DNA of 64,000 nt, taken from Planctomycetota bacterium. Its GTDB lineage: Bacteria > Planctomycetota > Planctomycetia > Pirellulales > Pirellulaceae. The notes beneath the pieces are model-generated. The model was not told the DNA's origin. It saw only the letters and a list, made by a program, of their open reading frames with translations, and did no database searches. Below, one piece after another: positions 7,918 through 16,916 of the stretch. A program made the position numbers and the translations under genes. Where the stretch lies: positions 28,964 through 92,963 of the forward strand of contig JAPLNM010000105.1 of assembly GCA_026692845.1 (NCBI GenBank). The letters are read 5' to 3'. Each line of letters begins with the position of its first letter. Position 1 is the first letter of the stretch.

Positions 7918-10647
7918 TCAGTTCCCGGACCTTCTGGATACCGATGGGTTCGACACCGGAGCTGTCGACGTTGATCCCTGATCGGAGCTATGGGTCGATG
8001 GGTTGGCATGTAGGGCCGAGTTCAGATCGATTTCGCGACCGAGTTGGTTGTGCTCGATGGCGCGTTGAAGGTACTGGACGGTCTCGTCGATGGTGTCTGC
8101 TTGGAGGAGCATCAGTTCGCCGGCCTTGATGAGCGTCAGGGCATGTTCGACGGCTTTTTCCCATCCGACGAAATCGTAGACTTCTTTGACCCGTTTGCCC
8201 GAATCCATGCCCCGTTTGAAGATCGAGGAGATCTCGCCTGGCTTTCGGCCTCGGAGGTACTGGTCTTCGTAGAGGATGACACGGTCGAAGTGATCGGCGA
8301 GGATTTCGCCTTGGCGGATCATATCGATATCGCGGCGGTCGCCTGCTGCGGAGTAGACGACCGTTCGGTGTCCATGGGGGAATTGTTCGAGGGCTTCGAT
8401 GATGGCCAGGAGGCTCGAGCTGTTGTGTCCATAATCGGCGATGACGGTCGCGCCGTGGACTTCCAGGAGGTTGAAGCGACCTGGGACTTTGTCCATGTGG
8501 GCGCTGAAGGATTCGAGACCTGCGACGATCTGCTCGACGGACATCCCGAAGCCCCAGCAAGCCGCGACGCTAGCAAGGACGTTCTCGACTTGGAATTGGA
8601 TTCGGCCTTGGTGGGTCAAAGGAATATGGTCGAGGGTCGTCAGCGAGGTTTCGTCGGCACCTTCGGCAATGACGATACGGCTGTTGCGAACAAAGACGAC
8701 GCGTTGACCTTTGACGCGGTGATTGTTAAGGACCGGATCGTTTTCATCGATCGCAAAGAAGATCACGCGACCTTTGCATTTTTCGGCCATTTCGGCGGTG
8801 AGTGGATCGTTGGCTTTGAGGATCCCGAAGCCGTTTTTGTGCACGGCTTCGATGATGCATCGCTTGACCTTCGAGAGCTGTTCGATCGTCTCGATATCGG
8901 AGAGACCCAGGTGGTCACCTTCGCCGATATTGGTGACGATCCCGACGTCGCAAAAATCGAATCCGAGGCCTTCGCGTAGGATGCCTCCGCGGGCCGTCTC
9001 CAGCACAGCGGCTTCGACAAAGGGATTCATCAGGACCGAGCGAGCGCTTTGTGGGCCGCTGCAGTCCCCTGAATCGATGCGTCGTCCACCGACGTAGATT
9101 CCGTCGGTACAAGTCATCCCGACTTTTTTGCCGGTGCTGGCTACAAGGTGGGCGATCAGGCGCGTGGTGGTCGTCTTGCCGTTGACCCCGGTGACGCTAA
9201 CGATCGGAATGCGACCGTTTTGGGGTCCTGGAAACATCATTTCGAGGATCGACTCGCCGACGGGTCGGGGTGTGCCTGAGGAGGGTTCGATGTGCATGCG
9301 CAAGCCTGGTCCTGCGTTGACCTCGACGATAACACCGCGTTGGCCTTGGAGCGGTTGCGAGATGTCTTGGGCGACGATATCGACTCCGGCGATGTCCAAG
9401 CCCACGACGCGAGCCGCTTCGATTGCATGGCGAGCCAGATCGGGATGGACATCATCGGTGACGTCGGCAGCCGTCCCGCCGGTGCTCAAATTGGCGTTGC
9501 GTCGGATGAGGACTTTCTTTCCGACCGGAGGGATCGTATCGGGCGTCATGCCTTGGGCAAAAAGCACACCAAGGGCTACGGCATCGATCTTGATGAGGCT
9601 CAAGGAGGTGGCGTGCCCATCGCTTCGACGGGGATCTTCGTTGATTTTATCGATCAGTTTTTGGACGGTCGATTGGCCATCGCCGATGACGTGGGCTGGC
9701 TCACGGCGGGCGGCGGCAACGAGTTTTCCGCCGACGACGAGCATCCGGTAATCGTCGCCTGGGGCATGCCTTTCGACGACGATCGATCGGCCTTCTTCGC
9801 GGGCAGCGTTGTAGGCGGCGATGACTTGTTCTTGGGATTGTAGGTTGGTAGCGACCCCTCGTCCGTGGTTGCCGAATTGGGGTTTGACGACCACAGGCAG
9901 ACCGATGTCTTCGGCAGCTTCCCAAGCATCCTCGGCGCTTTCGACGGCGCGGCCTTCGGGAGTCGGGATTCCGATGGATCGGAGCAAGGATCGCGTGAGT
10001 TCTTTGTCTTGGGCAATCGATTCGGCGATGGCGCTGGTCGAATCGGTTTCGGCAGTGCAGATACGTCGCTGATGGATCCCGTAGCCGAGTTGGACCAAGC
10101 TACCTTCGTTCAAGCGACGCCAGGGGATGCTCTTGGCTTTGGCCGCATCGACGATCGAGCGGGTGCTAGGTCCGAGGCAAATGTCGTAGGCGTACTCTTT
10201 GAGTTCTGCTGTTACTTTCGCTACATCGTAAGGGGAGTCGTGAATGGCCGCTTGGATCAATTCAAAGGCTCGGTCTAAGCAAGCCAGGGCGAGCTTCTCT
10301 TCTTTAAAAGCGATGGCGACTTTGTAGATCCCATCGGTGTTGGTCTCCCGAGCGCGGCCAAATCCGACCGGTGTACCCGCGAGGGATTGCAACTCGAGCG
10401 TCACGTGCTCGAGGATGTGAGCCATGTAGGTTCCTCGTCGAAGGCGAACAAAGAAACCGCCTCGCTCGCCGATGCTGCAGCGATGCTCGACCATCGTTGG
10501 CAGCCAGTTCATAAGGCGCTCGTTGAACCCAGGGATCATCTCCGAGGAAGTGTCCTTCATCTCCTCGAGGTCGACCCAAGCTTCCAGAACCGGATAGTTC
10601 GCCCAAATGTTCGGACCTCGAAGCTTGTTTACCTTAAGTATCTTCAT
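7918..10647 (-). CDS. cphA: Cyanophycin synthetase
   Basis: 909 aa, the usual CphA length. An N-terminal domain (about 1-180, with NIWANYPVLEAWVDL) is followed by an ATP-grasp domain (about 220-470; VVVKPQFGNHGRGV, VEVNAGPGLRMHIEP) and a Mur-ligase-like domain with the P-loop GVNGKTTTTR near residue 488. CphA polymerises aspartate and arginine into multi-L-arginyl-poly-L-aspartate without a ribosome, a nitrogen and carbon store. No cyanophycinase or isoaspartyl dipeptidase gene lies in the window, so degradation must be encoded elsewhere. The protein ends in a short Ser/Thr/Gly-rich tail. Monocistronic by spacing. Confidence 0.94.
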   Translation of the reverse strand: MKILKVNKLRGPNIWANYPVLEAWVDLEEMKDTSSEMIPGFNERLMNWLPTMVEHRCSIGERGGFFVRLRRGTYMAHILEHVTLELQSLAGTPVGFGRARETNTDGIYKVAIAFKEEKLALACLDRAFELIQAAIHDSPYDVAKVTAELKEYAYDICLGPSTRSIVDAAKAKSIPWRRLNEGSLVQLGYGIHQRRICTAETDSTSAIAESIAQDKELTRSLLRSIGIPTPEGRAVESAEDAWEAAEDIGLPVVVKPQFGNHGRGVATNLQSQEQVIAAYNAAREEGRSIVVERHAPGDDYRMLVVGGKLVAAARREPAHVIGDGQSTVQKLIDKINEDPRRSDGHATSLSLIKIDAVALGVLFAQGMTPDTIPPVGKKVLIRRNANLSTGGTAADVTDDVHPDLARHAIEAARVVGLDIAGVDIVAQDISQPLQGQRGVIVEVNAGPGLRMHIEPSSGTPRPVGESILEMMFPGPQNGRIPIVSVTGVNGKTTTTRLIAHLVASTGKKVGMTCTDGIYVGGRRIDSGDCSGPQSARSVLMNPFVEAAVLETARGGILREGLGFDFCDVGIVTNIGEGDHLGLSDIETIEQLSKVKRCIIEAVHKNGFGILKANDPLTAEMAEKCKGRVIFFAIDENDPVLNNHRVKGQRVVFVRNSRIVIAEGADETSLTTLDHIPLTHQGRIQFQVENVLASVAACWGFGMSVEQIVAGLESFSAHMDKVPGRFNLLEVHGATVIADYGHNSSSLLAIIEALEQFPHGHRTVVYSAAGDRRDIDMIRQGEILADHFDRVILYEDQYLRGRKPGEISSIFKRGMDSGKRVKEVYDFVGWEKAVEHALTLIKAGELMLLQADTIDETVQYLQRAIEHNQLGREIDLNSALHANPSTHSSDQGSTSTAPVSNPSVSRRSGN

Positions 10648-11056
10648 AGTTTCCTCTGATCGTCGTTCCTACTGGAAAAGCAGCTTTCCCAGATCTAGTT
10701 CGCCCCCTCGTGGAATCCACGACCGTTCCGCGGTCGGTATGCTGCTTGACGTTCCGTGCAGCCAGTGGATTGACGAGAAGATTGTTCGATGGCGGCCGAA
10801 GGATCTCGGCCTTGGAAAAGCAATCGATTGAAGAGCAAAGGCCGTTCCGAGCGATCTTTTGGTTTCGTTCGGCTCGATTTCTCCACAATTTCAGCGTTTT
10901 CCGCAAGTTTGACCGCTTCGGTGCGTCGAAGGGGTGTCGTCGATTTGATCACAGTGTGTATCGCAGGTGTTGTCGATTGCGATTGTTGGGTATTCGGAAG
11001 GCGTCGGGTGGCGCCATGAGGAAAATCGGTATTGGGGTTACCTACCTGGGCTTTCT
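10648..11056. other. Intergenic region upstream of cphA
   Basis: About 410 bases between the Gfo/Idh gene and cphA, both leftward. It should contain the cphA promoter and the end of the upstream transcript. Open frames exist on both strands but none resembles a known protein or has convincing initiation signals. I see no clear RNA or repeat here. Confidence 0.5.
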
Positions 11057-12475
11057 TTAGCCCATAGCGGGGACTTCGAACCCCTTGCGATAGGATTTGC
11101 TCAGGAGCAACGAGGCCGCAGGATCGCCGGCCAGGGCTAGCTTGGTGGCATCCCATTGGAGGGTTTTGCCTGGGATCCGAGCGGCGATATTTCCGAGTTG
11201 AACGGTTTCGGTCAAGGGACCTGCGTATTCGAAGCCGTCGGAGGTTTTCTTGCCGGCGACGACCGCATCGACCCAATCGTGCCAGTGGTTGGTCCCAGCG
11301 ATTTCTGGAATGGGGACGTTTTTGGGTTTGTTTCCTTCGTAGAGCGTTGGCATTGCGACGTGCGGCAGGACCATGGTTCCTGATTCGCCGATAAAGAGCG
11401 AGCCGGCGCCGGGGAGTTCGACCCCGTCGGGGAGTTGGGCAAGCTCGCGGGGTGGTTTGAGTCCACCGTCTCGCCAGACGACTTGGATTTGCGAGTCGGT
11501 GGTGTACTTCGTCGGGGGGAAGACGTAGGTGATGGTCTCTGGGCCGGGCCAAACCTCTTTGGTGGTTCCATCGTTTTGGGCCACTAGGCTCGTTGGGGCC
11601 GTCAGTAGCAAGGCGCTGAAGACAGGGTCTAGGATATGGCATCCGAAGTCCCCGAGGGCCCCAGAGCCGAAGTCTTGCCAATCGCGCCACTTGAACGGGT
11701 GATAGATATCGGGAGCAAAAGGCCTTTCGGGAGCCGCACCGAGCCACAGATCCCATTGGACATGGTTTGGCACGGGGGCCGACTCAGGTCGATCCGTACG
11801 ATGGCAGTACTGTCGGCCTTGGACTCCGACCCACGAGTGGACCTCTTTGACCTTGCCGATCGCGCCGTCTTGAATGAGTTTCACGCCCAGTCGATACTCC
11901 TTGGCCGAGTGAATTTGGTTTCCCATCTGGGTCGTGAGGTTTTTCTTTTGCGCCATGAGTCGCATTTGGCGAGCTTCCCAAACCGTATGGGTCAGTGGCT
12001 TTTGGCAGTAGATGTGCTTGCCCATCCCCATGGCCATCATGGCAGCCGGTGCATGCATGTGGTCGGGGGTCGAGACGATGACCGCATCGACTTTGTCGGC
12101 CAGTTCGCTGAGCATCAGGCGGTAGTCTGCAAAATGCTTCACGCCAGGAAACGCTTTATCGACTTGGTCGAAGCGTTGGGTATCGATATCGCAGAAGCCG
12201 ACGAATTTGACCTTGGAGTGACTGCCGACCTGGGACAGGTCGGACCAGCCCATGCCGTTGACACCCACGACTGCGACGTGGAGTTCTTGCTGGGATGTGC
12301 AAGCCCGAAGGATATTGGGAGCAGCAGCGATGGTGCAAGCTGCGGCGGAGGAAGCTTGGAGAAAGGCACGGCGGGGGATCGACACGGGGGTTGGCATGGC
12401 AGTCGGTTGGGTAAGGGAGCGGTTGGTAAGAGATCTATGGATCTTAGAGCTGAAGGGTTGAGAATGCTCGTGCAT
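11057..12475 (-). CDS. Tat-exported Gfo/Idh/MocA family oxidoreductase
   Basis: Up to 472 aa. A twin-arginine leader is visible (IPRRAFLQASSAA, about residues 33-45), so the true start may be the internal ATG at 12397, which gives a conventional Tat n-region. The mature part has the NAD(P) fold (VAVVGVNGMGWSDL), the YCQKPLTHTVWEARQM segment with the lysine typical of the family, and a C-terminal substrate half with GALGDFGCHILDP. Planctomycetes carry many such secreted dehydrogenases, usually linked to sugars or cyclitols; the substrate cannot be assigned here. Complete. Confidence 0.85.
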   Translation of the reverse strand: MHEHSQPFSSKIHRSLTNRSLTQPTAMPTPVSIPRRAFLQASSAAACTIAAAPNILRACTSQQELHVAVVGVNGMGWSDLSQVGSHSKVKFVGFCDIDTQRFDQVDKAFPGVKHFADYRLMLSELADKVDAVIVSTPDHMHAPAAMMAMGMGKHIYCQKPLTHTVWEARQMRLMAQKKNLTTQMGNQIHSAKEYRLGVKLIQDGAIGKVKEVHSWVGVQGRQYCHRTDRPESAPVPNHVQWDLWLGAAPERPFAPDIYHPFKWRDWQDFGSGALGDFGCHILDPVFSALLLTAPTSLVAQNDGTTKEVWPGPETITYVFPPTKYTTDSQIQVVWRDGGLKPPRELAQLPDGVELPGAGSLFIGESGTMVLPHVAMPTLYEGNKPKNVPIPEIAGTNHWHDWVDAVVAGKKTSDGFEYAGPLTETVQLGNIAARIPGKTLQWDATKLALAGDPAASLLLSKSYRKGFEVPAMG

Positions 12476-12642
12476 GTGGATTAAGGCAGCCGCGGTGGAC
12501 CCTGGAAGCTTTTAAAGTCGGGATCCAAGACCTAATGGCAAGCGACCAGTATACTACCGGACTTGGGGCAATGGAAACATTTTGATCGTTCTTCAGTTCG
12601 GTTTTCTTCTTACCCGTACTCAGTGAAACGGATCCCATCGCC

Positions 12643-12879
12643 TTGCCCGAGATCCATGGCTTCGTGCGGCGCAGTCGGTTTTTCGAGATCGCACGTGGTT
12701 CCGCTTTGGAATGCGCTGCGATTGACGATATACTGTTATCGATACTGTTATCGTTTCAGGCAATCGATTCCGAAGCGAATCGGGTTGGAAAGGTTAATTT
12801 GAAACGGATCGTGGCGATGTTGACTCGATTGATCCAGCGAACCGAATCGGTATCGGACAAAGCAGTCGAGTACGAGTAG
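12643..12879 (+). pseudogene. C-terminal remnant of a four-helix-bundle (23S rRNA IVP-like) protein
   Basis: The open frame ends with FFEIARGSALECAAIDDIL, then NRVGKVNLKRIVAMLTRLI, which matches the second half of the small four-helix-bundle proteins related to 23S rRNA intervening-sequence proteins, common and multicopy in planctomycetes. The expected N-terminal half (about 55 residues with the FPKGNxxLxDQLRRA-like region) is missing upstream, so this is a truncated gene. Its tail motif MLTRxxxKF-like recurs in the GAGCAC repeat elements at 34-37 kb. Confidence 0.6.
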
Positions 12880-12958
12880 CTCCTCGCAACGTCTTTTTTC
12901 CCTTGTCCTTTGAAACCCCTTTTTAGCCTCATCAGAGAATGGAAGGAAACGCCCAGCG

Positions 12959-13873
12959 ATGCCACAGCATGCTTCCTTAGATGCCTCGGGTTTATCGGAC
13001 CAAACATTGCTTTCTCCTGAGATGATGGCCAAGCTCGAGCGGATGGAGCTTGTGAGCCGAAAGATTTTCAGAGGCAGGATGAAAGGGGAGCGCAGGAGCA
13101 AGCGTAAAGGTCAGAGTGTCGAGTTTGCTGATTTCCGCAATTACGTCTCGGGCGACGACCTTCGTTTCATCGATTGGAATCTTTTTGCAAGGCTCGACAG
13201 GCTCTATCTGAAGATCTTCCTCGAGGAGGAGGATCTCCATTTTTACACGTTGGTCGACGATTCGCTGTCGATGGATTTCGGAACCCCGACGAAGTTCATG
13301 ACGGCCAAACGGATCGCAGCGGCTTTGGGATACATCGGTCTGTGCCGAGGGGATCGCGTTTCGGTATCGACGTTCAGCAAAGCCTCCTTGCCGCTGGTGG
13401 TCCGTGGCCGATCGAGTTCGCACCGGCTGATCGGTCAACTCCAATCGGCCGAGTGTCAAAGCCCCGCGCCGTCGATGGAGGAATCGGTTCGACGCTTCTG
13501 TATGAAGAACACCGGCAAGGGGATTGTCGTTTTGATTACCGACTTGATGAACAAGACCGGATATGAAACCGCATTGAAGATGCTCGTCGCGCGGGAGATG
13601 GATGTCTACCTGATCCATATAATGAGTCCTGAAGAACTCGAACCGAACTTGACCGGCGATCTGAAGCTCATGGACGCCGAAGACTTCGATATGCGGGAGG
13701 TCTCGATCAGTGCATCGCTGCTGCAGCGCTACCGTCTGACGCTCAATGCATTTATCGATTCGGCTCGAAGCTTCTGCAACCGCCGATCGATCGGTTATGT
13801 TTCGGTCCGAAGCGACCAAGCCATCGATCCGTTGATCAATGACTACCTTCGTTCACGCGGCTTGGTTCGTTAA
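12959..13873 (+). CDS. DUF58 domain protein (MoxR-associated)
   Basis: 304 aa, preceded by a good Shine-Dalgarno (GGAAGGA, about 12939). The hallmark GEGRRSKRKG-like basic segment, FADFRNYVSGDDLRFIDWNLFARLDRLYLK (about residues 60-88) and a von Willebrand-like fold with LVDDSLSMD (about 98) define DUF58. Such proteins usually work with a MoxR AAA+ ATPase and BatA/BatB membrane proteins in envelope stress or enzyme maturation. Here the BatA-like partner follows 11 bases after the stop, but no MoxR gene is adjacent. Confidence 0.88.
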   Translation: MPQHASLDASGLSDQTLLSPEMMAKLERMELVSRKIFRGRMKGERRSKRKGQSVEFADFRNYVSGDDLRFIDWNLFARLDRLYLKIFLEEEDLHFYTLVDDSLSMDFGTPTKFMTAKRIAAALGYIGLCRGDRVSVSTFSKASLPLVVRGRSSSHRLIGQLQSAECQSPAPSMEESVRRFCMKNTGKGIVVLITDLMNKTGYETALKMLVAREMDVYLIHIMSPEELEPNLTGDLKLMDAEDFDMREVSISASLLQRYRLTLNAFIDSARSFCNRRSIGYVSVRSDQAIDPLINDYLRSRGLVR

Positions 13874-13884
13874 GGAGCATTGCG

Positions 13885-16047
13885 ATGACCTGGATCAATA
13901 TGCTCTCCCCGTTGCAATGGGCGTTGCTCTTGGCAATCCCACCGGCGATCCTGAGTTTGTATTTTTTAAAGCTCAAGCGCCACGAGTCCGTCGTCCCTAG
14001 CACGATGCTATGGAAGCGTGCGATCGAGGACCTGCACGTCAACAGCCTTTGGCAGAAGCTTCGCAAGAACCTGCTTTTGTACCTGCAGCTCTTGTTCGTC
14101 GGACTATTGATCTTGGCCTGCATCCGGCCCGGCTGGAGCGGGATGAATCGTCTCGGGGAACGCCGCATCTACATCATCGATCATTCGGCAAGCATGCAGG
14201 CGAGCGACAGCAAGCCGAGCCGCTTGGACGTCGCCCGCGAGAAAGCCATGAAGCTCATCCAAGACGCGGCCAGCAACGATTCGGCCATGGTCATCGCCAC
14301 GTCGGACCGGGCCAGCGTCGAACAAGGATTCACCAACAACCGAAGCTTGCTGGAAAAAGCCGTCGAGCGCATCGAGCCGACCGCGCAATTGACCGACGTG
14401 AGCGAAGCGTTTCGCGTGGCTGCCGGCTTGGCCAATCCAGGACGCATGAGCTTTGAAGACAACGTCGATATCCAGGTTGCCGAAGCGATCCCGGCGACGG
14501 TCTACTTCCTGAGCGATGGAGCCATCGGAGAACTCGACGAATCCGAATTCGGTCAGCTCAAAATTGAGTATGTCCCTATCGGAGATGCCGACACCTCAAA
14601 CGCGGGTATCTTGAGTTTCGCAATCCAACGAACCGAGACCCAAGATGTCCAAGCCAATCCGGGGGCTATCTCAGCGTTTGCTCGGATGATCCAGCACGGC
14701 TCGCAAGCCATCGAATGCACCGCTTCGCTCTACTGGAACGATTCGCTCGTCGATGCCCAAAAAGTCCAACTCCAACCCGAGCAGGAAACCGGTATTGAGT
14801 TCGAGCTCCAAGGAGTCGAAAGCGGCACGCTCAAACTCCAACTCGATCACCCCGATGCGCTCCCCCTGGACAATGTCGCTTATGCTGCCATTCGTCCCGA
14901 TCGCCAAGTCAGCATCCTGCTGGTCACCGCAGGCAACAGCGCCCTAGAGACCGCACTTGGCACCCAACGCATCACGCAGATCGCCAAAGTGCAGATCGAG
15001 CCGATCAGTTACCTAGCGAGCCAGGACTACCAAACCAATGCGAGTGGATCGAAGTTCGATCTGATCCTCTACGACGCGTGCTCGCCAGAGAAGATGCCAG
15101 CAGCGAGCACGCTGTTTCTCGGCGGGGTTCCTCCTGCGGATATCCAGCCTCCTGCCAGAGAAAATAGTCCTGAAAATAGTCCTGAAAATAGTCCTGAAAA
15201 TAGTCCTGAAAATAGTCCTGAAAATAGTCCTGAAAATAGTCCTGAAAAAAAGCCCGATACCGACTCTGGCCAAACCACCGATGCACCGGCCAACGCGGTC
15301 GAGCCCGACGCCGTTCCCAAGTGGACTTTTGGCGAATTGTCTGGTCCAGTGATTGTCTTGGACGTGAACCGATCGCATCCGATCAGCCAGTATCTAGAAA
15401 TGTCATCGGTCGGGATTGTCGAAGCCAGGACGGTGCGTCCCCCGAGCTCGGGTGCGATCCTGATGATCGCCGACACTGGACCGGTAGGTGCCGTCGCCCC
15501 GCGTGGGCCTTACCAAGACGCGGTGTTAGGGTTCGACATTGTCAGGCCGAGTGCAGAAGGCTTCGAGATCAATAGCGACTGGGGGATCAAGCGATCGTTT
15601 CCGGTCTTTGTGCTCTCGGCGGTGGAGAATTTGGCAGGAGGGATCACCGAAGCAAGTGCCCCGACGGTCCAGCCTGGGTTACCGGTCCAATTGCTCCTAT
15701 CGAATCGATTTGAGAAGTATCAGATCGTCGACCCAAAAGGCAACATCGAGACGATCCAGCGCAGTGGCGACGGCCGGTTCTTGTATACCAAGACCGAGCA
15801 GTTAGGGGTTTACGAGGTGCGAGCCGAAGGCTTGGAGGAACCCGTCGAGCGATTTTGTGTGAATCTGTTTTCCAATCGGGAGAGCAACTTGAAAGTGGGG
15901 CTGGAGCTCAAGACGGGTGCGGAATCGATTGCAGCGACGACCAACACGATCCGCGCTCGTCAAGAGATATGGCGATGGTTATTGTTGTTAGCGATCGTTT
16001 TTTTGATGTTCGAGTGGATGGTATTCAACCGCCGGATCTTTGTCTAA
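13885..16047 (+). CDS. BatA-like membrane protein with von Willebrand factor A domain
   Basis: 720 aa with the SD AAGGAG 6-7 bases before ATG. The N-terminus is the BatA-type double membrane segment (ALLLAIPPAILSLYFLKLKR; second helix about residues 55-75), then a VWA domain with DHSASMQ as MIDAS motif (about residue 98). A long periplasmic part follows and a final helix at about 692-711 (WLLLLAIVFLMFEWMVF). The linker at about residues 426-453 is seven to eight copies of ENSP from a 12-bp DNA repeat. Operonic with the DUF58 gene; together they probably form a MoxR-dependent surface or chaperone complex. Confidence 0.85.
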   Translation: MTWINMLSPLQWALLLAIPPAILSLYFLKLKRHESVVPSTMLWKRAIEDLHVNSLWQKLRKNLLLYLQLLFVGLLILACIRPGWSGMNRLGERRIYIIDHSASMQASDSKPSRLDVAREKAMKLIQDAASNDSAMVIATSDRASVEQGFTNNRSLLEKAVERIEPTAQLTDVSEAFRVAAGLANPGRMSFEDNVDIQVAEAIPATVYFLSDGAIGELDESEFGQLKIEYVPIGDADTSNAGILSFAIQRTETQDVQANPGAISAFARMIQHGSQAIECTASLYWNDSLVDAQKVQLQPEQETGIEFELQGVESGTLKLQLDHPDALPLDNVAYAAIRPDRQVSILLVTAGNSALETALGTQRITQIAKVQIEPISYLASQDYQTNASGSKFDLILYDACSPEKMPAASTLFLGGVPPADIQPPARENSPENSPENSPENSPENSPENSPENSPEKKPDTDSGQTTDAPANAVEPDAVPKWTFGELSGPVIVLDVNRSHPISQYLEMSSVGIVEARTVRPPSSGAILMIADTGPVGAVAPRGPYQDAVLGFDIVRPSAEGFEINSDWGIKRSFPVFVLSAVENLAGGITEASAPTVQPGLPVQLLLSNRFEKYQIVDPKGNIETIQRSGDGRFLYTKTEQLGVYEVRAEGLEEPVERFCVNLFSNRESNLKVGLELKTGAESIAATTNTIRARQEIWRWLLLLAIVFLMFEWMVFNRRIFV
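15162..15245 (+). repeat. 12-bp tandem repeat inside the BatA-like gene
   Basis: GAAAATAGTCCT repeated seven times perfectly in frame, encoding (ENSP)n in the linker after the VWA domain. The near identity of the copies suggests recent slippage expansion; copy number probably varies among strains. Confidence 0.95.
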
Positions 16048-16056
16048 AGCTGCGCC

Positions 16057-16169
16057 GTGGGATAGGCTTCCAGCCTGTCGGCCTTTGAATGAAAACGACA
16101 CCCGTGGGATAGGCTTCCAGCCTGTCGGTCTTTGAATGAAAACAGGCAGCGTGGGATAGGCTTCCAGCC
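16057..16169 (+). repeat. REP-like repeats, 47-bp tandem array (two and a half units)
   Basis: Copies at 16057-16079, 16104-16126 and 16151-16169 (truncated). Each has a GTGG head followed by GATAGGCTTCCAGCCTGTC, in which AGGCT-TCC-AGCCT forms a 5-bp stem with a 3-nt loop. A conserved GTGG or GTAG tetranucleotide before an imperfect hairpin is the layout of REP sequences recognised by RAYT transposases. The units are spaced by 47 bp through a shared CTTTGAATGAAAAC segment. The array directly follows the stop of the BatA-like gene. Confidence 0.8.
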
Positions 16170-16229
16170 AATAGTGTTCGGCACTGTTTTTGCCTTGTCG
16201 TCGGACGCGAGATTGGCTGCATTTTTGCC

Positions 16230-16790
16230 AACTGAATTTGCATCAAGAATTGGGCATGTAGCCAAGCCTGTGATGCTCATGATTATGATGGCAGCGATGA
16301 TTGCAAGGTAAATCTGGATCGTGAAGCCATTGGGCTTGTGACAAAGAAGATGGCGGCATCCTAGGAGTTGCTTGATCATTCTGGAAGTAAAGCTCGATCG
16401 TCCATCGGAGTAAGTACGATCTGAAAGGTCGGGTTGTCTCGAATGCGACAAATATATTGGCTTGCCTTTGCATGGATCGCATTCCACAAAGCGTATTTTT
16501 CGTAACCGCGATCCAGGAGGTAACAACGTTCTGATTCCAGTGTTTTCTCAAGGACAACGCGCTCATCGGAGGGGCCTTTAGGATTCGCTGGGGTCGGCAG
16601 GAGTTCTATTGGGAAGCTTTTGGCCTAGCTCCTCGGCCAGGGCAGCTAATGGTTCGGGATCAAAGACCGAGACGGATTCGCTTAGGCTTCCCAGTGAGGC
16701 TCGACCGACTCCAAATAATTGCACGAAAAAATGGCAGGGCGATAGGATGTCCCGAGCTGGCGCAAATATCGTGCCAAAGTGGAGAAGTTT
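16230..16790 (-). pseudogene. Decayed IS4-type DDE transposase
   Basis: No single frame is intact, but three minus-strand frames read in order as an IS4-like transposase: GVGRASLGSLSESVSVFDPE and EELGQKLPNRTPADPS (about 16585-16720), then LLDRGYEKYALWNAI and YICRIRDNPTF (about 16385-16560), then RWTIELYFxxx and MIKQLLGCRHLLCHKPNG (about 16290-16400). The DRGY element and the RWxIELxF(K)xLKQ signature are typical of this family. Frameshifts lie near 16570 and 16400. The N-terminal third and the terminal inverted repeats are not identifiable, so this is a dead fragment. Confidence 0.7.
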
Positions 16791-16883
16791 CGCAAAGCAA
16801 ATTCCGGGCCGAACACTATTGGCTTCCAGCCGTCTGCCATGGAAAGAGAATAGCAAAACAACCACTGACTGCAACAAGAAAAG

Positions 16884-16906
16884 GACAGGCTGGAAGCCTA
16901 TCCCAC
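16884..16906 (-). repeat. REP-like repeat copy, inverted orientation
   Basis: A full 23-bp copy of the GTGG-headed hairpin repeat on the minus strand, 11 bases before the RAYT remnant start at 16917. A degraded half copy (TTGGCTTCCAGCCGTCTG) lies at 16819-16836. Location beside the transposase remnant supports a REP/RAYT relationship. Confidence 0.8.
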
Positions 16907-16916
16907 GGCTGGAACA

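Noticed and set aside
10695..11756. 353-codon frame spanning the cphA upstream spacer and the Gfo/Idh gene
   Set aside because: Mostly overlaps the oxidoreductase in another frame of the same strand, and is Arg/Pro-rich shadow sequence.
16057..16169. Possible CRISPR array in the 47-bp repeats
   Set aside because: The whole unit repeats including the part between hairpins, so there are no variable spacers, and no cas genes are present.
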